64,000 nucleotides of DNA. Origin: JBCBGF01 sp038526915 (GTDB lineage Bacteria; Pseudomonadota; Alphaproteobacteria; Rhodobacterales; Rhodobacteraceae). The position numbers and the translations under genes are program-made. Below the pieces are notes generated by a model. It was not told where the DNA came from. It worked only from the letters and a program-made list of their open reading frames with translations, and did not search any database. Location: the NCBI GenBank assembly GCA_038526915.1, contig JBCBGF010000011.1:1-64000 (forward strand), read 5' to 3'. This document shows positions 1-8,892 of the stretch, in pieces. Each line of letters begins with the position of its first letter. The first letter of the stretch is position 1.

Positions 1-14
1 GGGGCCAGTCGGGA

Positions 15-1265
15 TCAGCCAAGGGGGGGTCCTCCGTTCAGATGGGGGGCAAGCGGGTGCAGCTGGGGCCTGTCGGACAACAGGCTGGCGACATCGGTCG
101 TGTCGCAGATGACAAGCTGGTCGAGGGGGGCGGTGTCCACGGTCTGGGGTGGTAGGCCCAAAGCCTGACGGGCGGTGGTGGTGATCATCGGCAAGTGGTC
201 GGCCAGCGGCGGGTCGAGATGCGCGGCGAGGGAGGCGATCATCAGGCTCAGTCGCGGGTCGTGGACACCGATGGGGCAGAAGGCGTCGCGCACATTATCG
301 GTGCCAACGACCACCGGCACGCCGCGCGCGGCCAGTTCCCGCACCATCGTCACCCCGCGTTGGCGCGGCGTCCCGCCCCCGCGCCCTTGGAGGTAGAGGT
401 TGGTGGTGGGGAGCATTGCCACGGCAATGCCCGTCTCGGCCAGGTCATCCGCAACACGTGCCACGTCTTTGGGCGGTCGGACGGCAAGCGCACAAGCGTG
501 ACCGCAGAGAACCGGGCCTTGGTGGCGCATTTCGTTTGCGGTTTGGGCAATCAGGTCCAGCCCGTCGAGCGTTGGGTCGAGGCCTTCGTCAACGTGGAAA
601 TCGAGCGGCAGGCCGAAGCGGGCGGCCAGTGCGAACATCTGGCTGATGCCTTCAAGCCGTTGAGGGTGACCCAACACGAACCCACCCAGCACACCACCAT
701 CCTGCGCGACGCGACGGGCAACGGGTTCGGCAATGGCCGGGTCGGCCATGTCGTCTATGCCCACGAGCGCGGCGGCTTGCAGGATGATCCCGCGCGGGGC
801 CACCTCTGCGGCGAGATCAATCGCGATCTCCCAGGCAAGCGGTGGCGTGGGATCGCGCGCATCCCAGTCGATATGCGTACGGATCGTGCCGCAGCCGGCG
901 GCAATCAGTTCCTCCAACCCGCGCCGCATCCGCGTTTCTAGATCGTCCCGCGTCCAAAGCGCCTTGTCGCGCCGCTGGGCCGCGCTTGCAGCGGCGAGAT
1001 CACCGCCCACGTCGTGGCAGCGATCGATCGTGTGGCACTTGTCGAGATGGACGTGCGTTTCGACGAGGCGCGGCAGGATCATGCGGCGCGGGCTGCCATC
1101 CGCGGCGCGCAATTCCGCCTGGTCCCCTGACGACCGGAACGTCCCCACCCGGCATCCGCCAAGCTGCACCCCGCCAAAGGATTGCGGGTTGGCCAGCAGC
1201 GCCTCGGGCACGGCCACGCCGGGGATCTCACATGAAGTTTCGACAGCGTATTGCTGGGTCGTCAT
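15..1265 (-). CDS. Cytosine-deaminase-like amidohydrolase
   Basis: Cytoplasmic metal-dependent hydrolase of the cytosine deaminase branch of the amidohydrolase superfamily, expected to deaminate or hydrolyse a cyclic amine or amide. The expected motifs occur in order: HVHLDK (about residue 71), RTHIDWD, DFHVDEG, CGHACAL and GTDNVRDAF, which carry the metal and catalytic positions. Length, about 416 aa, fits the family. I chose the ATG that gives MTTQQYAV; ATGs at 1307 and 1319 are also open and no ribosome site decides clearly. It lies 156 bases downstream of a solute-binding protein gene on the same strand, so the two may import and process one substrate. The substrate cannot be read from sequence. 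Confidence 0.75.
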   Translation of the reverse strand: MTTQQYAVETSCEIPGVAVPEALLANPQSFGGVQLGGCRVGTFRSSGDQAELRAADGSPRRMILPRLVETHVHLDKCHTIDRCHDVGGDLAAASAAQRRDKALWTRDDLETRMRRGLEELIAAGCGTIRTHIDWDARDPTPPLAWEIAIDLAAEVAPRGIILQAAALVGIDDMADPAIAEPVARRVAQDGGVLGGFVLGHPQRLEGISQMFALAARFGLPLDFHVDEGLDPTLDGLDLIAQTANEMRHQGPVLCGHACALAVRPPKDVARVADDLAETGIAVAMLPTTNLYLQGRGGGTPRQRGVTMVRELAARGVPVVVGTDNVRDAFCPIGVHDPRLSLMIASLAAHLDPPLADHLPMITTTARQALGLPPQTVDTAPLDQLVICDTTDVASLLSDRPQLHPLAPHLNGGPPLG

Positions 1266-1421
1266 CGCGGCACTTATCCTTTGCGCCCCGTCAATCGGGA
1301 GCGACATGGGCCCTATCAAATCTGTGCCAGAGACACCCTGACCATCCCAAATAGATCGGGCGCTGGCAAGGCTTGAGTTTTGCGACGAGAGGCGCCTGGG
1401 GCGGCGCCTCCCGCGTTTGCG

Positions 1422-3080
1422 TCAGGCTTCGTCCCACCACAAGTCGTTGATGCGGATCTCTTGCGCGACATGCACGTCGTAGCCCACAAGATTGGCCTTG
1501 CAGTGGTTATACATCGACCGCCAGTAGGGCTGAATGATCACCCCCTCATCGACCATGATCTGTTGGGCCTGCGCCATCAAACCGCGGCGGGCCTCCAGAT
1601 CGGGTTCCCCCAGAGCCTGGGTGACGATGGCATCGAACTCTTCATTTTCAAAACTCGCCTCGTTCCATGGCTCGCCCGAGCGATAGGCGATGGCCAGCGT
1701 CGTGACCCCCAGCGCGCGGTGGTTCCAGTTGGTCACCGAAAACGGGTATTTCGACCAGTCGTTCCAGAAGGTGTTCGACGGATAGACCGTGCGCTTGATC
1801 GGAATGCCGGCATCGCGCAGCTGCGCGCCGATGGAATCCGCCGTGTCCCGCCAGAACCCGCCTTCGAGCGAGATCAGCTCATGCTCATAGTCGGCCATCC
1901 CCGCCTCGGCCATCAGCGCAGCTGCGCCTTCGGGATCAAAGGGGATGCGGTCGATATCGGCGTATTCGGGATGGATCGGGCAGACATGGTGGTTCTGCGC
2001 GGCCTCCCCCAGCCCCGAATAGCCCAGTTCCAGCACGGTCGCGTTGTCCACGGCCATGGCCAGCGCGCGCCGCACCCGGACATCGCCATAGGGGCCTTCG
2101 GTCTGCTTGGCGCGGGCTAGGATCGTGCCGGCGGAGACAACCTCGTTCTCGCGCCAGCCATCGAGGGTTTGGAAGAGGAAGATGAACTCCCCCTCGGTCG
2201 CGTGGACCGCGTCAACCTCATCGCTTTCGGCGGCGTTGTAATAGGACGATGGGTCGACGCCGAAGTCGTAATACTCGATCCGGTCGAGCCACGCGCCATT
2301 GCCGGCATTCCACCAGGTGTGATTTTCGTTGCGCACCAGAACGCCGGAGACACCCGGCGAATAGCTCTCGGGTAGGTAGGCGCCGGTGCCCTTGGGATTT
2401 TCCACCATTTGCTCGGCATCGAAATCCTGCGGCACCATTGCCGCGGGATATTCGGCAAGGCTCGCGATGATCGAGATGTCGGGTGCGGGCAGGTTCAGCT
2501 TCAGCGTTGTGTCATCCACGACCTCGATCACACCAGGGATTGCGCGGCTAGTTTCGGGATCGATCATCACGCCAAAGCGGGAGGCCATCGAATTGCCCTC
2601 GAAATCGCTTTCGCAGAACCGTTCGATATTGAAGGCGACATCGGCGGCGGTAAACGGCGTGCCGTCGTTCCACATCACGCCGGGACGGATGTTGAGGGTG
2701 TACTCGGTCGCATCATCGCTCACCTCCCAGCTTTCCAGAAGCATGGGCGTGAAGGTCCCGTCGTTCTCGTATTGGACGAGGTATTCCAGCCAGCCGCGCG
2801 TCATATTGGCCAGCATGTTGAAGTCAAACGTGCGCGGATCGCGCAGGGCGCGCAGTTCGCCCTGGATCTTGACAGTACCGCCCATCACGGGCGTGGACTG
2901 TGCCTTGGCTGGCTGCGCTGTGCCCAGCATCGCATAGGCCGTGGCAGCCGTGGCGCCGAACGCGGTGGCCGTGGCCAGAAACTCGCGCCGCGACGGGCCA
3001 TCCCCCGCCTCTCGCGCGGCTTTGGCAGATTGGATCACGTGTTCTGGCAGCCGTGCGCCGGTTCTTGTACAAAATGTCAT
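1422..3080 (-). CDS. Peptide-type ABC transporter solute-binding protein, Tat-exported
   Basis: Periplasmic binding protein of the oligopeptide/nickel class (SBP_bac_5, 552 aa), which would deliver a solute to an ABC importer. The N-terminus has a twin-arginine signal, SRREFL, followed by an Ala-rich hydrophobic stretch ending in QPAKA, so export is probably by Tat after folding. Family hallmarks include the WEVSDDATEYTLNIRPGV-type strand early in the protein and VRRALAMAVDN in the middle. The start has a good AGGAG site 8 bases upstream. No permease or ATPase gene is in the window; they may lie left of position 1. The downstream hydrolase suggests uptake of a nitrogenous compound, but this is inference. 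Confidence 0.85.
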   Translation of the reverse strand: MTFCTRTGARLPEHVIQSAKAAREAGDGPSRREFLATATAFGATAATAYAMLGTAQPAKAQSTPVMGGTVKIQGELRALRDPRTFDFNMLANMTRGWLEYLVQYENDGTFTPMLLESWEVSDDATEYTLNIRPGVMWNDGTPFTAADVAFNIERFCESDFEGNSMASRFGVMIDPETSRAIPGVIEVVDDTTLKLNLPAPDISIIASLAEYPAAMVPQDFDAEQMVENPKGTGAYLPESYSPGVSGVLVRNENHTWWNAGNGAWLDRIEYYDFGVDPSSYYNAAESDEVDAVHATEGEFIFLFQTLDGWRENEVVSAGTILARAKQTEGPYGDVRVRRALAMAVDNATVLELGYSGLGEAAQNHHVCPIHPEYADIDRIPFDPEGAAALMAEAGMADYEHELISLEGGFWRDTADSIGAQLRDAGIPIKRTVYPSNTFWNDWSKYPFSVTNWNHRALGVTTLAIAYRSGEPWNEASFENEEFDAIVTQALGEPDLEARRGLMAQAQQIMVDEGVIIQPYWRSMYNHCKANLVGYDVHVAQEIRINDLWWDEA

Positions 3081-3408
3081 TCTCTCTCTCCTGTCAGACT
3101 TCGCCCAGGGCGCGCGCAGGGAGGATGAGTGGCAAAACCGTCAGCCACAGTTTGCGCGTCGTGCAAATGCGCATAGACCACCCCACGCGGTGAACGTGTA
3201 AGGCCCTGTTTTTGACGTCCTGTGCCAGAAGACACCGAAAAGCGTACCGGCGTTTCGGCGTTTGGCAATGGGCTTCATCGATCCGGGCTGTGGCAGGACG
3301 CCGCTTCGCCTAATCAATAGGCTTTTTCGCCCGAAACGGCTGCGGCGTTGGGATTGCGTGCCTCGGGGGGCCGCGACTCGGACGCTATCAAACGGCCCTG
3401 GGCACAGA
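3081..3408. other. Intergenic stretch without a gene
   Basis: 328 bases between the convergently read tail of the YdeI-like gene and the start of the binding-protein gene. It must hold the promoter of the binding-protein gene. A 7-base inverted repeat (ACGCCGC at 3298-3304, GCGGCGT at 3342-3348) encloses a smaller GCCTA/TAGGC hairpin followed on the plus strand by five T. It could act as a weak terminator. No coding potential is convincing on either strand. Confidence 0.4.
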
Positions 3409-3987
3409 TCACATCTGCGGAATCTTCCGCCCTTCCGCCGTCGCCCGCGCAGCCTCGGCCACGCGTTTTGCGCGGGTGGCGGGGGTTTTCGCCAGTTTGA
3501 TCCAGCGCAGGACGTTGCGACGGTAGGAGGGCGCGTACCCCTCCCAATCGCCGTTGGTCAGGGCGGTGGCGAGGTCATCTGGCACGATCAGGGCGTCGAC
3601 GTCATCAAGGAAGCTCCACGAACCGTTGGCTTTGGACGCAGCGATTGCGGCGCGGCCTGCGTCGGTCATCCGACCCTCGGCCTCAAGCCGTGCGGCGCGG
3701 TATTTGTAGGTTTTCGACCAATGCTGCACGCGCCGGGGGGCGATCAGTTGCATGGTGCGGTCGTCGTCGAGCTTGCGGCGGATGCCGTCGATCCAGCCAA
3801 AGCAGAGGAGTTCATCCAATACCTCGCCGGTGGAGACGTATTTGTCAGGCGTGGTTTTCTTCCAGGTGACCAACCAAACGCTCGCCTCCTGCCCGTGGTT
3901 GTCGGTGAGCCAGGTGCGCAGATCGCCCGTGGAGGCGATCTCAACCTTTTCGAAGTTGTCGGTCTGGATCACGGCGCCCCCTGTCAT
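3409..3987 (-). CDS. YdeI/OmpD-associated family protein
   Basis: Small soluble protein (192 aa) of the YdeI family, sometimes annotated as bacteriocin-protection or OmpD-associated, of uncertain biochemical role. The central motif region reading LLCFGWIDGIRRKLDDDRT and the following RRVQHWSKTYK are typical of the family, and the helical Lys/Arg/Ala-rich C-terminus (ATRAKRVAEAARATAEGRK) is the usual ending. It follows the HIT gene by 18 bases on the same strand and probably shares its transcript. Nothing in its context sharpens the function. Confidence 0.75.
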   Translation of the reverse strand: MTGGAVIQTDNFEKVEIASTGDLRTWLTDNHGQEASVWLVTWKKTTPDKYVSTGEVLDELLCFGWIDGIRRKLDDDRTMQLIAPRRVQHWSKTYKYRAARLEAEGRMTDAGRAAIAASKANGSWSFLDDVDALIVPDDLATALTNGDWEGYAPSYRRNVLRWIKLAKTPATRAKRVAEAARATAEGRKIPQM

Positions 3988-4005
3988 GCGAGGCGCCCTG
4001 CCCCC

Positions 4006-4386
4006 TCAGCCCCGCATCAACATAGGCCCAAGCGGTCGTCCGGCGAGGATATGGACATGCAGATGCGGCACTTCCTGCACCGCGTCGTCGCCCGCGTTGG
4101 ACAGTGTGCGATAGCCCGCGCCCCCTTCGCCGGGTTGCACGCCCAGCATCTTGCAAACCTCACCGATGGCGCGGGTGTAATCGACGATCTCTTCCGGCGT
4201 GGCCTCCAGCGCGAAATGATCGAACGTGACATACGGTCCCTTTGGGATCACTAGCACATGGGTGGGCGATTGGGGGCGGATGTCGTTGAAGGCCAGCGAA
4301 TGCTCGGTCTCGTAAATCGGCTCATTTGGGATCTCGCCACGCAGGATTTTGGCAAAGACATTCTGGTCGTCATAGACATAGGCCAT
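4006..4386 (-). CDS. HIT family nucleotide-binding hydrolase
   Basis: Histidine-triad protein of 126 aa, expected to hydrolyse nucleoside phosphoramidates or related AMP conjugates in the cytoplasm. The histidine triad HLHVHILAGR lies near residue 110, and the N-terminal part (FAKILRGEIP, then LAFNDIRPQSPTHVLVIPK) is the standard HIT core. Length is normal for HinT-type proteins. It sits 11 bases downstream of the glycosyltransferase gene and 18 bases upstream of the YdeI-like gene, all on one strand, which suggests cotranscription without an obvious functional link. Confidence 0.9.
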   Translation of the reverse strand: MAYVYDDQNVFAKILRGEIPNEPIYETEHSLAFNDIRPQSPTHVLVIPKGPYVTFDHFALEATPEEIVDYTRAIGEVCKMLGVQPGEGGAGYRTLSNAGDDAVQEVPHLHVHILAGRPLGPMLMRG

Positions 4387-4397
4387 GGGCGATATCC

Positions 4398-5975
4398 TTA
4401 GTCGTGAAAGATGTAATCGGTTTGCGCGATCTCGAGCGCGCGATCTTCGGGGATCGAAAAGAACTCGGCCAGTTCGGGGGCGTTGTCCTGCGGCTCGGCC
4501 CCTTCGCGGAACCTGTGATAATTCGGAAACCGCTCATCCCGCAGCCGATCGCTTTCGAACAGGACATCGTTGCGGATCGTGGGCAGCAGGCGTTCTACGG
4601 TATTGTCGGGCGTGTCCGGACCGGCAAGGCCGACCCGGCGCGCGTGGCCCGCCAGATAGGCATCGGAGAAGGTGCAAGCGACCTCAAGCAGTTTGGTCTG
4701 GCTGCGGTCGGCGTAGAAATCGCGCACCAGGTCGATATTCGCGGGATCCATGCAGACCACCAACCTATCGGATTCGAAATAGTCAAACAGCATCCGCATC
4801 AGGGCCCGGCGGTGGCGCGCGCGTTTTTCCAGGGTGGTCTGGATGCCGCCCAGATCAGGCAGAGGCGTGGCCTCTTCATCGAAGAGGTATTCGACCGTGG
4901 GCACGTTTGAATGAAAGCTCACTTGATCGAGCAGGCGCTTGGCCACGTGCCATTTCTTGCAGGCCACAATCATCAGCTCGCGTTCGCGGCCCAGCGTCGA
5001 TTCCTTTTCCCAGAACCGCGCTGCGAACCGGCGGCCGTTGCGGCCCCGCTGGGTGAGGAAGCTGTAGAGCTTCGCGCCCTCGTTCGAGATCTGGATATCG
5101 GTGCCTTCGCTCACGTAAAGCTGGCCCAGGCGGCCTTTGAGTTCCGTCGCCTCGGGTGAGATCTTGCGGGCAAAGAGGAAATCCTGCGCGACCAGCATAT
5201 CGTAGTGGTCGTTATAGAACTGCACCGGGATACCGTAGTCGGAGAACATCAGGAAGGTGAGCGTCCGGCTGCGGATTTCGCCCGCGGGCACGAGATGGCG
5301 GACGAGCGTCTGAAAAAATGTCTCATCCGGGATCCAGGTGGTGCGGAAGAAGCGCATCACGTCGCGGCGCTTCTTGGTGAAGTCCAGGATCGCCTCCACC
5401 GTGCGGCGGCGCAGGCACCACCATTGGCTGCCGATCATGATCTGCAGGTCGGCGGGGATCTTACGAGCCAGACCCAGCTTTTTCTGCCAACGCATGGACG
5501 CGTAGAACAGGTCCTTGTGTTCGCGTTCGTTGAACCAGTGGCGATAGATCAGGCGTTCTTCCTTAATCCCGGTCTTGATCCAGTCGCTGTCGAAGAAATC
5601 AAAGCTTTCGATGAAATCGGCATCTTCGCGGTCGAGATAGGCGTGGACATATTCGGCCGGTTTGATCGCCATGCAATCGCCCGAGAGCATGTAGAAATGC
5701 GTGGCATCGGGGAAGGCGTCGACCGCGGCCTCGACGGCGTTCAGGGTGGCGCGCACGAGGCTCCATTCCCCCCAGCCACAGCGCAGGCGGCGGCGGGCGA
5801 AGGTGACACGGGGGTTGTCGGCGAGCGCGGAGGTGATCTTTTCGTAGTCTGACTTGCGGGCGGAAGCGTCGAAATGGATCGCCATGCAATCGCCCGCGCG
5901 CGTCAGCCGCCGCGCCTGATGGATAATCGCGGTGGGGTCTTTGTGGCATAGGAGTATGAAGGCAATTTGTGCCAT
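4398..5975 (-). CDS. Beta-1,6-N-acetylglucosaminyltransferase-like protein
   Basis: Large protein (525 aa) with an N-terminal domain of the core-2/I-branching GlcNAc transferase type (GT14-like): MAQIAFILLCHKDP at the start, IHFDASARKSDY, then FYMLSGDCMAIKPAEYVHAYL, where an acceptor-site SGDC motif is expected. The C-terminal half, after about residue 300, has no motif I can name and includes CMDPANIDLVRDFY-like sequence; similar two-part proteins occur in Rhodobacteraceae. I placed the start at MAQIAF because upstream codons read as Arg/Ala-rich non-conserved sequence. The divergent sulfotransferase gene 148 bases away suggests joint work on a surface glycan. Confidence 0.7.
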   Translation of the reverse strand: MAQIAFILLCHKDPTAIIHQARRLTRAGDCMAIHFDASARKSDYEKITSALADNPRVTFARRRLRCGWGEWSLVRATLNAVEAAVDAFPDATHFYMLSGDCMAIKPAEYVHAYLDREDADFIESFDFFDSDWIKTGIKEERLIYRHWFNEREHKDLFYASMRWQKKLGLARKIPADLQIMIGSQWWCLRRRTVEAILDFTKKRRDVMRFFRTTWIPDETFFQTLVRHLVPAGEIRSRTLTFLMFSDYGIPVQFYNDHYDMLVAQDFLFARKISPEATELKGRLGQLYVSEGTDIQISNEGAKLYSFLTQRGRNGRRFAARFWEKESTLGRERELMIVACKKWHVAKRLLDQVSFHSNVPTVEYLFDEEATPLPDLGGIQTTLEKRARHRRALMRMLFDYFESDRLVVCMDPANIDLVRDFYADRSQTKLLEVACTFSDAYLAGHARRVGLAGPDTPDNTVERLLPTIRNDVLFESDRLRDERFPNYHRFREGAEPQDNAPELAEFFSIPEDRALEIAQTDYIFHD

Positions 5976-6123
5976 TCGCGCGCGTGCCCGCGCCCCCTTT
6001 AATCGGCTTGTTGCTGCTCTTAACGATGTTATCGTGAACGCCGATTGAAGACACAACCGTTTCTTGGTTTTTTATCCATTGACGGCGACAACCCGGCACG
6101 AAGCCGGGAAACGAGAGGCGAGC

Positions 6124-6927
6124 ATGGGCTTTCCGGGCACCTGGATGACCGAGAGCGAGAGCATGGTGTACCGCGTGGTGCCCAAATGCGCGTGCTCATC
6201 CATCGGGCAGATCATGTTCTACTCCGATCACGCGCGGTTCTTTGACGGTGACATTCACGATGCCAAGGCGGGCCTGCACAAATGGGCCATCGAAGAGAGC
6301 CAGCCGAAGATCACCGAGAATGTGCGATCGCACGGATCTTTTTCGTTCAGCTGCGTGCGCAATCCCTATACCCGGATTCTCAGTTCCTTCTTCGACAAGA
6401 TTTGCGGCATCCAGCGGAACGGCCAGCGCTATCGCGGAAACCTGGTGCCGATGCTGACCCAGAAATACGGGATCGAGGTTGAGGGCGATTTCGACCAGAT
6501 CGCGAGCTTTCGGCGGTTTCTTCTGTTTGCGCGCGACACGATCCGGTTCCGCAAACCCATGGACCCCGACATTCACTGGTCGGCGATGTCGGGCCATCTG
6601 TCGACCTTCATCGTCAATGGCGGGCGGTTCGATCAGATCTTTTTCACCGAGACGTTCAACGACGGGATGCAGAAGGTGCTGGATGCGGTGGAGACGCCGG
6701 TGCCGGTGGCGCTGGACTCGGTGCCCCGGTTCAATGAGAGCGAGGGGCACGGGCCCAAGCGCGCGCATCCGGTGGAGGATTACTTCGACGATCTGTCGAT
6801 GCATCTGGTCTATGAGATCTACAAGCGCGACTTTCACCTGTTCCGGTATGATTTCGAAAACCCCGGCAACAAGATGCCGCTGGGCGAGATCGATCTGGAT
6901 GAGGTGCATGCGAAGTTGGGGGACTAG
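6124..6927 (+). CDS. Sulfotransferase family protein
   Basis: PAPS-dependent sulfotransferase of the carbohydrate (Sulfotransfer_2) type, 267 aa. The 5'-phosphosulfate loop is PKCACSSI (about residue 22) and the 3'-phosphate motif is SFSCVRNPYTRILSSFFDKI (about residues 76-95); both are intact. No signal peptide or membrane segment is visible, so it is probably cytoplasmic. It is transcribed divergently from the GlcNAc-transferase-like gene, which fits sulfation of a polysaccharide or oligosaccharide. Acceptor identity is unknown. The stop codon runs directly into a GGGGCTCTGCCC hairpin element. Confidence 0.8.
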   Translation: MGFPGTWMTESESMVYRVVPKCACSSIGQIMFYSDHARFFDGDIHDAKAGLHKWAIEESQPKITENVRSHGSFSFSCVRNPYTRILSSFFDKICGIQRNGQRYRGNLVPMLTQKYGIEVEGDFDQIASFRRFLLFARDTIRFRKPMDPDIHWSAMSGHLSTFIVNGGRFDQIFFTETFNDGMQKVLDAVETPVPVALDSVPRFNESEGHGPKRAHPVEDYFDDLSMHLVYEIYKRDFHLFRYDFENPGNKMPLGEIDLDEVHAKLGD

Positions 6928-6970
6928 GGGCTCTGCCCACGCAGGTGGATACCTTCGAATAAATTGAATG
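6927..6970 (+). repeat. Degenerate copy of an intergenic hairpin repeat
   Basis: Directly after the sulfotransferase stop there is a GGGC-TCT-GCCC hairpin followed by GGATACC and a TTCGAATAAATTGAA tail. The order (G-rich hairpin with TCT loop, then a GGATA-containing block, then an A-rich end) matches the better copies after the adenosine kinase gene and after ffh. It may serve as a transcription end. Confidence 0.45.
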
Positions 6971-7046
6971 CCCGCTGGATCAGCCCTGCAACCTATCGAC
7001 TAGAAAGAGCCCGGGTGGGCTCATTCCGTCATCACGAATTATACAC

Positions 7047-7523
7047 CTATGTCGGCAGGCCAAGCCGTATAGACATTGCTGTTAGGCTGACACCAAATGC
7101 ATCTGCTAGCGCATCTGCACCCGTAATTCCTGCTTCCATCGCCCGCGCTATCTGCGCCCTCGGCATCAGCAAATCTGCCGCAAATCTATTGGCTTCCGCC
7201 TCTACTGCATTGCTAAGGCCTTCACTTCTAAGCAAGTAATTGTCCTCAACGCGATCCCCAATTAAGTGCTTGTGCAGAACAAAATGTCCCAACTCATGCG
7301 CAGCAGTAAACCTCTGGCGCGCAGCGGGCTCATCTTTGTCCACGTGGATCACAAATCCGCTAGGCGAACCAGAGTCGCGCACAAGCACTCCCGAGACACC
7401 CTCGGCAAGTGCGGTCGAATAAATGGGTACGCCTAGAGCCTCTGACACAGCGATCAAATCTGTCGGATAGTCGGAGGTCGATGTCTCCAGAATAGCTTGT
7501 ACGCTAGCCGGTAATGTTGCCAT
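7047..7523 (-). CDS. ImmA/IrrE family metallo-endopeptidase
   Basis: Small cytoplasmic zinc protease (158 aa) of the ImmA/IrrE family, which typically cleaves a repressor to induce a mobile element or stress regulon. The zinc motif HELGHFVLHKH is near residue 95, with the family-typical ANRFAADLLMP downstream; both metal His and the catalytic Glu are present. It overlaps the upstream small membrane protein gene by one base (TAATG), so translation is coupled. No XRE-type repressor, the usual substrate, lies next to it. The pair is AT-richer than its surroundings: 28 of 60 bases are G or C at 7201-7260, against 45 of 60 at 8101-8160. This suggests recent acquisition. Confidence 0.85.
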   Translation of the reverse strand: MATLPASVQAILETSTSDYPTDLIAVSEALGVPIYSTALAEGVSGVLVRDSGSPSGFVIHVDKDEPAARQRFTAAHELGHFVLHKHLIGDRVEDNYLLRSEGLSNAVEAEANRFAADLLMPRAQIARAMEAGITGADALADAFGVSLTAMSIRLGLPT

Positions 7524-7906
7524 TAGGTCTCTTTCTTTTCCGGGAACGGCGAAGCTTCACTTGGCGGTTTCTCTGGTGCTGTAAACTCTCGAAGAACCAC
7601 AGTGTTCTGCCATCTTTTCTGAGCTTCCTCCGCTACCTTGCGCTCAAATAGTCTTCCGAACTCTTCCGACTGAATATAAGATCTAAGGTGTTTTTCTGCA
7701 ACGAGCTCTGCCGCATCCTTCGCGGAAGCCTTAATTCGAGCGTACCCGATCAAGCCCAAAATTGCCATTAACAGGCCGAGAACGCCGATGGCGACGCCTG
7801 AGATTGCGGTTATCGTACCTATCGCCGAAAGAGCTCTGTCCGCGACCTCAATTGCTTGAGCTTGCTCCGTCTCAAGAGCTCTCTTCAGCTCCGCCACTGT
7901 CGCCAA
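7523..7906 (-). CDS. Hypothetical membrane-anchored protein paired with ImmA
   Basis: Not recognised (127 aa). The N-terminal 25 residues look helical and charged, residues about 28-55 form one hydrophobic segment (ISGVAIGVLGLLMAILGLIG), and the rest is Ala/Glu/Lys-rich and probably helical and cytoplasmic. It ends in a Pro/Ser/Glu-rich tail (APEKPPSEASPFPEKKET). It overlaps the ImmA gene by one base, so the two should be made together. A possible role is to tether the protease or act as its substrate at the membrane, but that is speculation. Confidence 0.6.
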   Translation of the reverse strand: MATVAELKRALETEQAQAIEVADRALSAIGTITAISGVAIGVLGLLMAILGLIGYARIKASAKDAAELVAEKHLRSYIQSEEFGRLFERKVAEEAQKRWQNTVVLREFTAPEKPPSEASPFPEKKET

Positions 7907-8004
7907 AATTGAATTCCTTCAACACCATTTCGCCGAAGGTTGCACGATTTCCACTAGTTTGACCAGCCGAACCAACAAACCAATATTCTGTTCGGGTTGA
8001 CGCT

Positions 8005-8772
8005 TTAGCGCGTCTGCTCGTGCTCGAACCGTTGCTTGGCAATGGCCTCGTTGCGCTCATCCTTCTTTTGGCCGAGGAGAGCGGCCTCCACGAAATCGAG
8101 ATGGGCCGAGATCGCGGCGCGGGCGGCAGGGGCATCGCGGGCCTGGAGGGCCACGTTGATCGCGCGGTGCTGGTCGAGCAGCATGTCGCGGGTCATGCGT
8201 TGTTTGAACATGATCTGGCGGTTGAAAAAGACGCCCTGCTGTAGAAGATCGAACATCGAGCGCATCATGTGCAGCATCACCACGTTGTGGCAGGCCTCGA
8301 CGATGGCCATGTGAAACTCGGCATCAAGCCCGGCTTCTTCGGAAGGGTCGCGCTTGGAATGGGCCGCTTCCATCTTGTTGAACAGCGCATCGACCACGGC
8401 CAGATCGGTGTCTGAGCCGTATTTGGCGGCGCGTTCGATGGCGAGGCCTTCCATATCACGGCGGAAGGCGATGTAGTCGAAGACCGCGTCATGATGCTTG
8501 GCGAAGAGGCGCGTGAGGGCGGGGGCATATTGGGCGCCCAGATCCTCGGCCACGTAAATGCCCGAGCCGGGTTTGGTGACCAAGAGGCCGTTGTCATGGA
8601 GGTCGGCCACCGCCTCGCGAAGGCTGGGGCGCGAGACCCCCATGCGATCGGACAGTTCGCGTTCCGACGGCAAGCGTTCGCCAGGGCGCAGGATGCCGCG
8701 CAAGATCAGAAGCTCGATCTGGTTGACGACCGATTGGGCCAGCTTTTCGGACTGGACCTTTTGAAAAGGCAT
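8005..8772 (-). CDS. GntR family regulator, FadR subfamily
   Basis: Transcription factor (255 aa) with an N-terminal winged helix (LRPGERLPSERELSDRMGVSRPSLREAVADLHDNGLL, about residues 25-65) and a C-terminal all-helical FCD ligand-binding domain with the metal-site pattern DAEFHMAIVEACHN. I chose the ATG giving MPFQKVQSEKL because this is where FadR-type proteins begin; the longer reading has an unconserved Arg-rich lead. The regulated genes are not evident: both neighbours are unrelated. Regulators of this type usually sense an organic acid. Confidence 0.88.
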   Translation of the reverse strand: MPFQKVQSEKLAQSVVNQIELLILRGILRPGERLPSERELSDRMGVSRPSLREAVADLHDNGLLVTKPGSGIYVAEDLGAQYAPALTRLFAKHHDAVFDYIAFRRDMEGLAIERAAKYGSDTDLAVVDALFNKMEAAHSKRDPSEEAGLDAEFHMAIVEACHNVVMLHMMRSMFDLLQQGVFFNRQIMFKQRMTRDMLLDQHRAINVALQARDAPAARAAISAHLDFVEAALLGQKKDERNEAIAKQRFEHEQTR

Positions 8773-8892
8773 GGGGTTCCTCGCGCGATTGGTCAAAAGA
8801 TATGACCGGATCTGTAGCGCGGCAAGGAAAATCGGTGCGGGGAAACGCCAACGGCCGGGGCGAACCCGGCCGTTGCTGGATGTCATTTGCCG

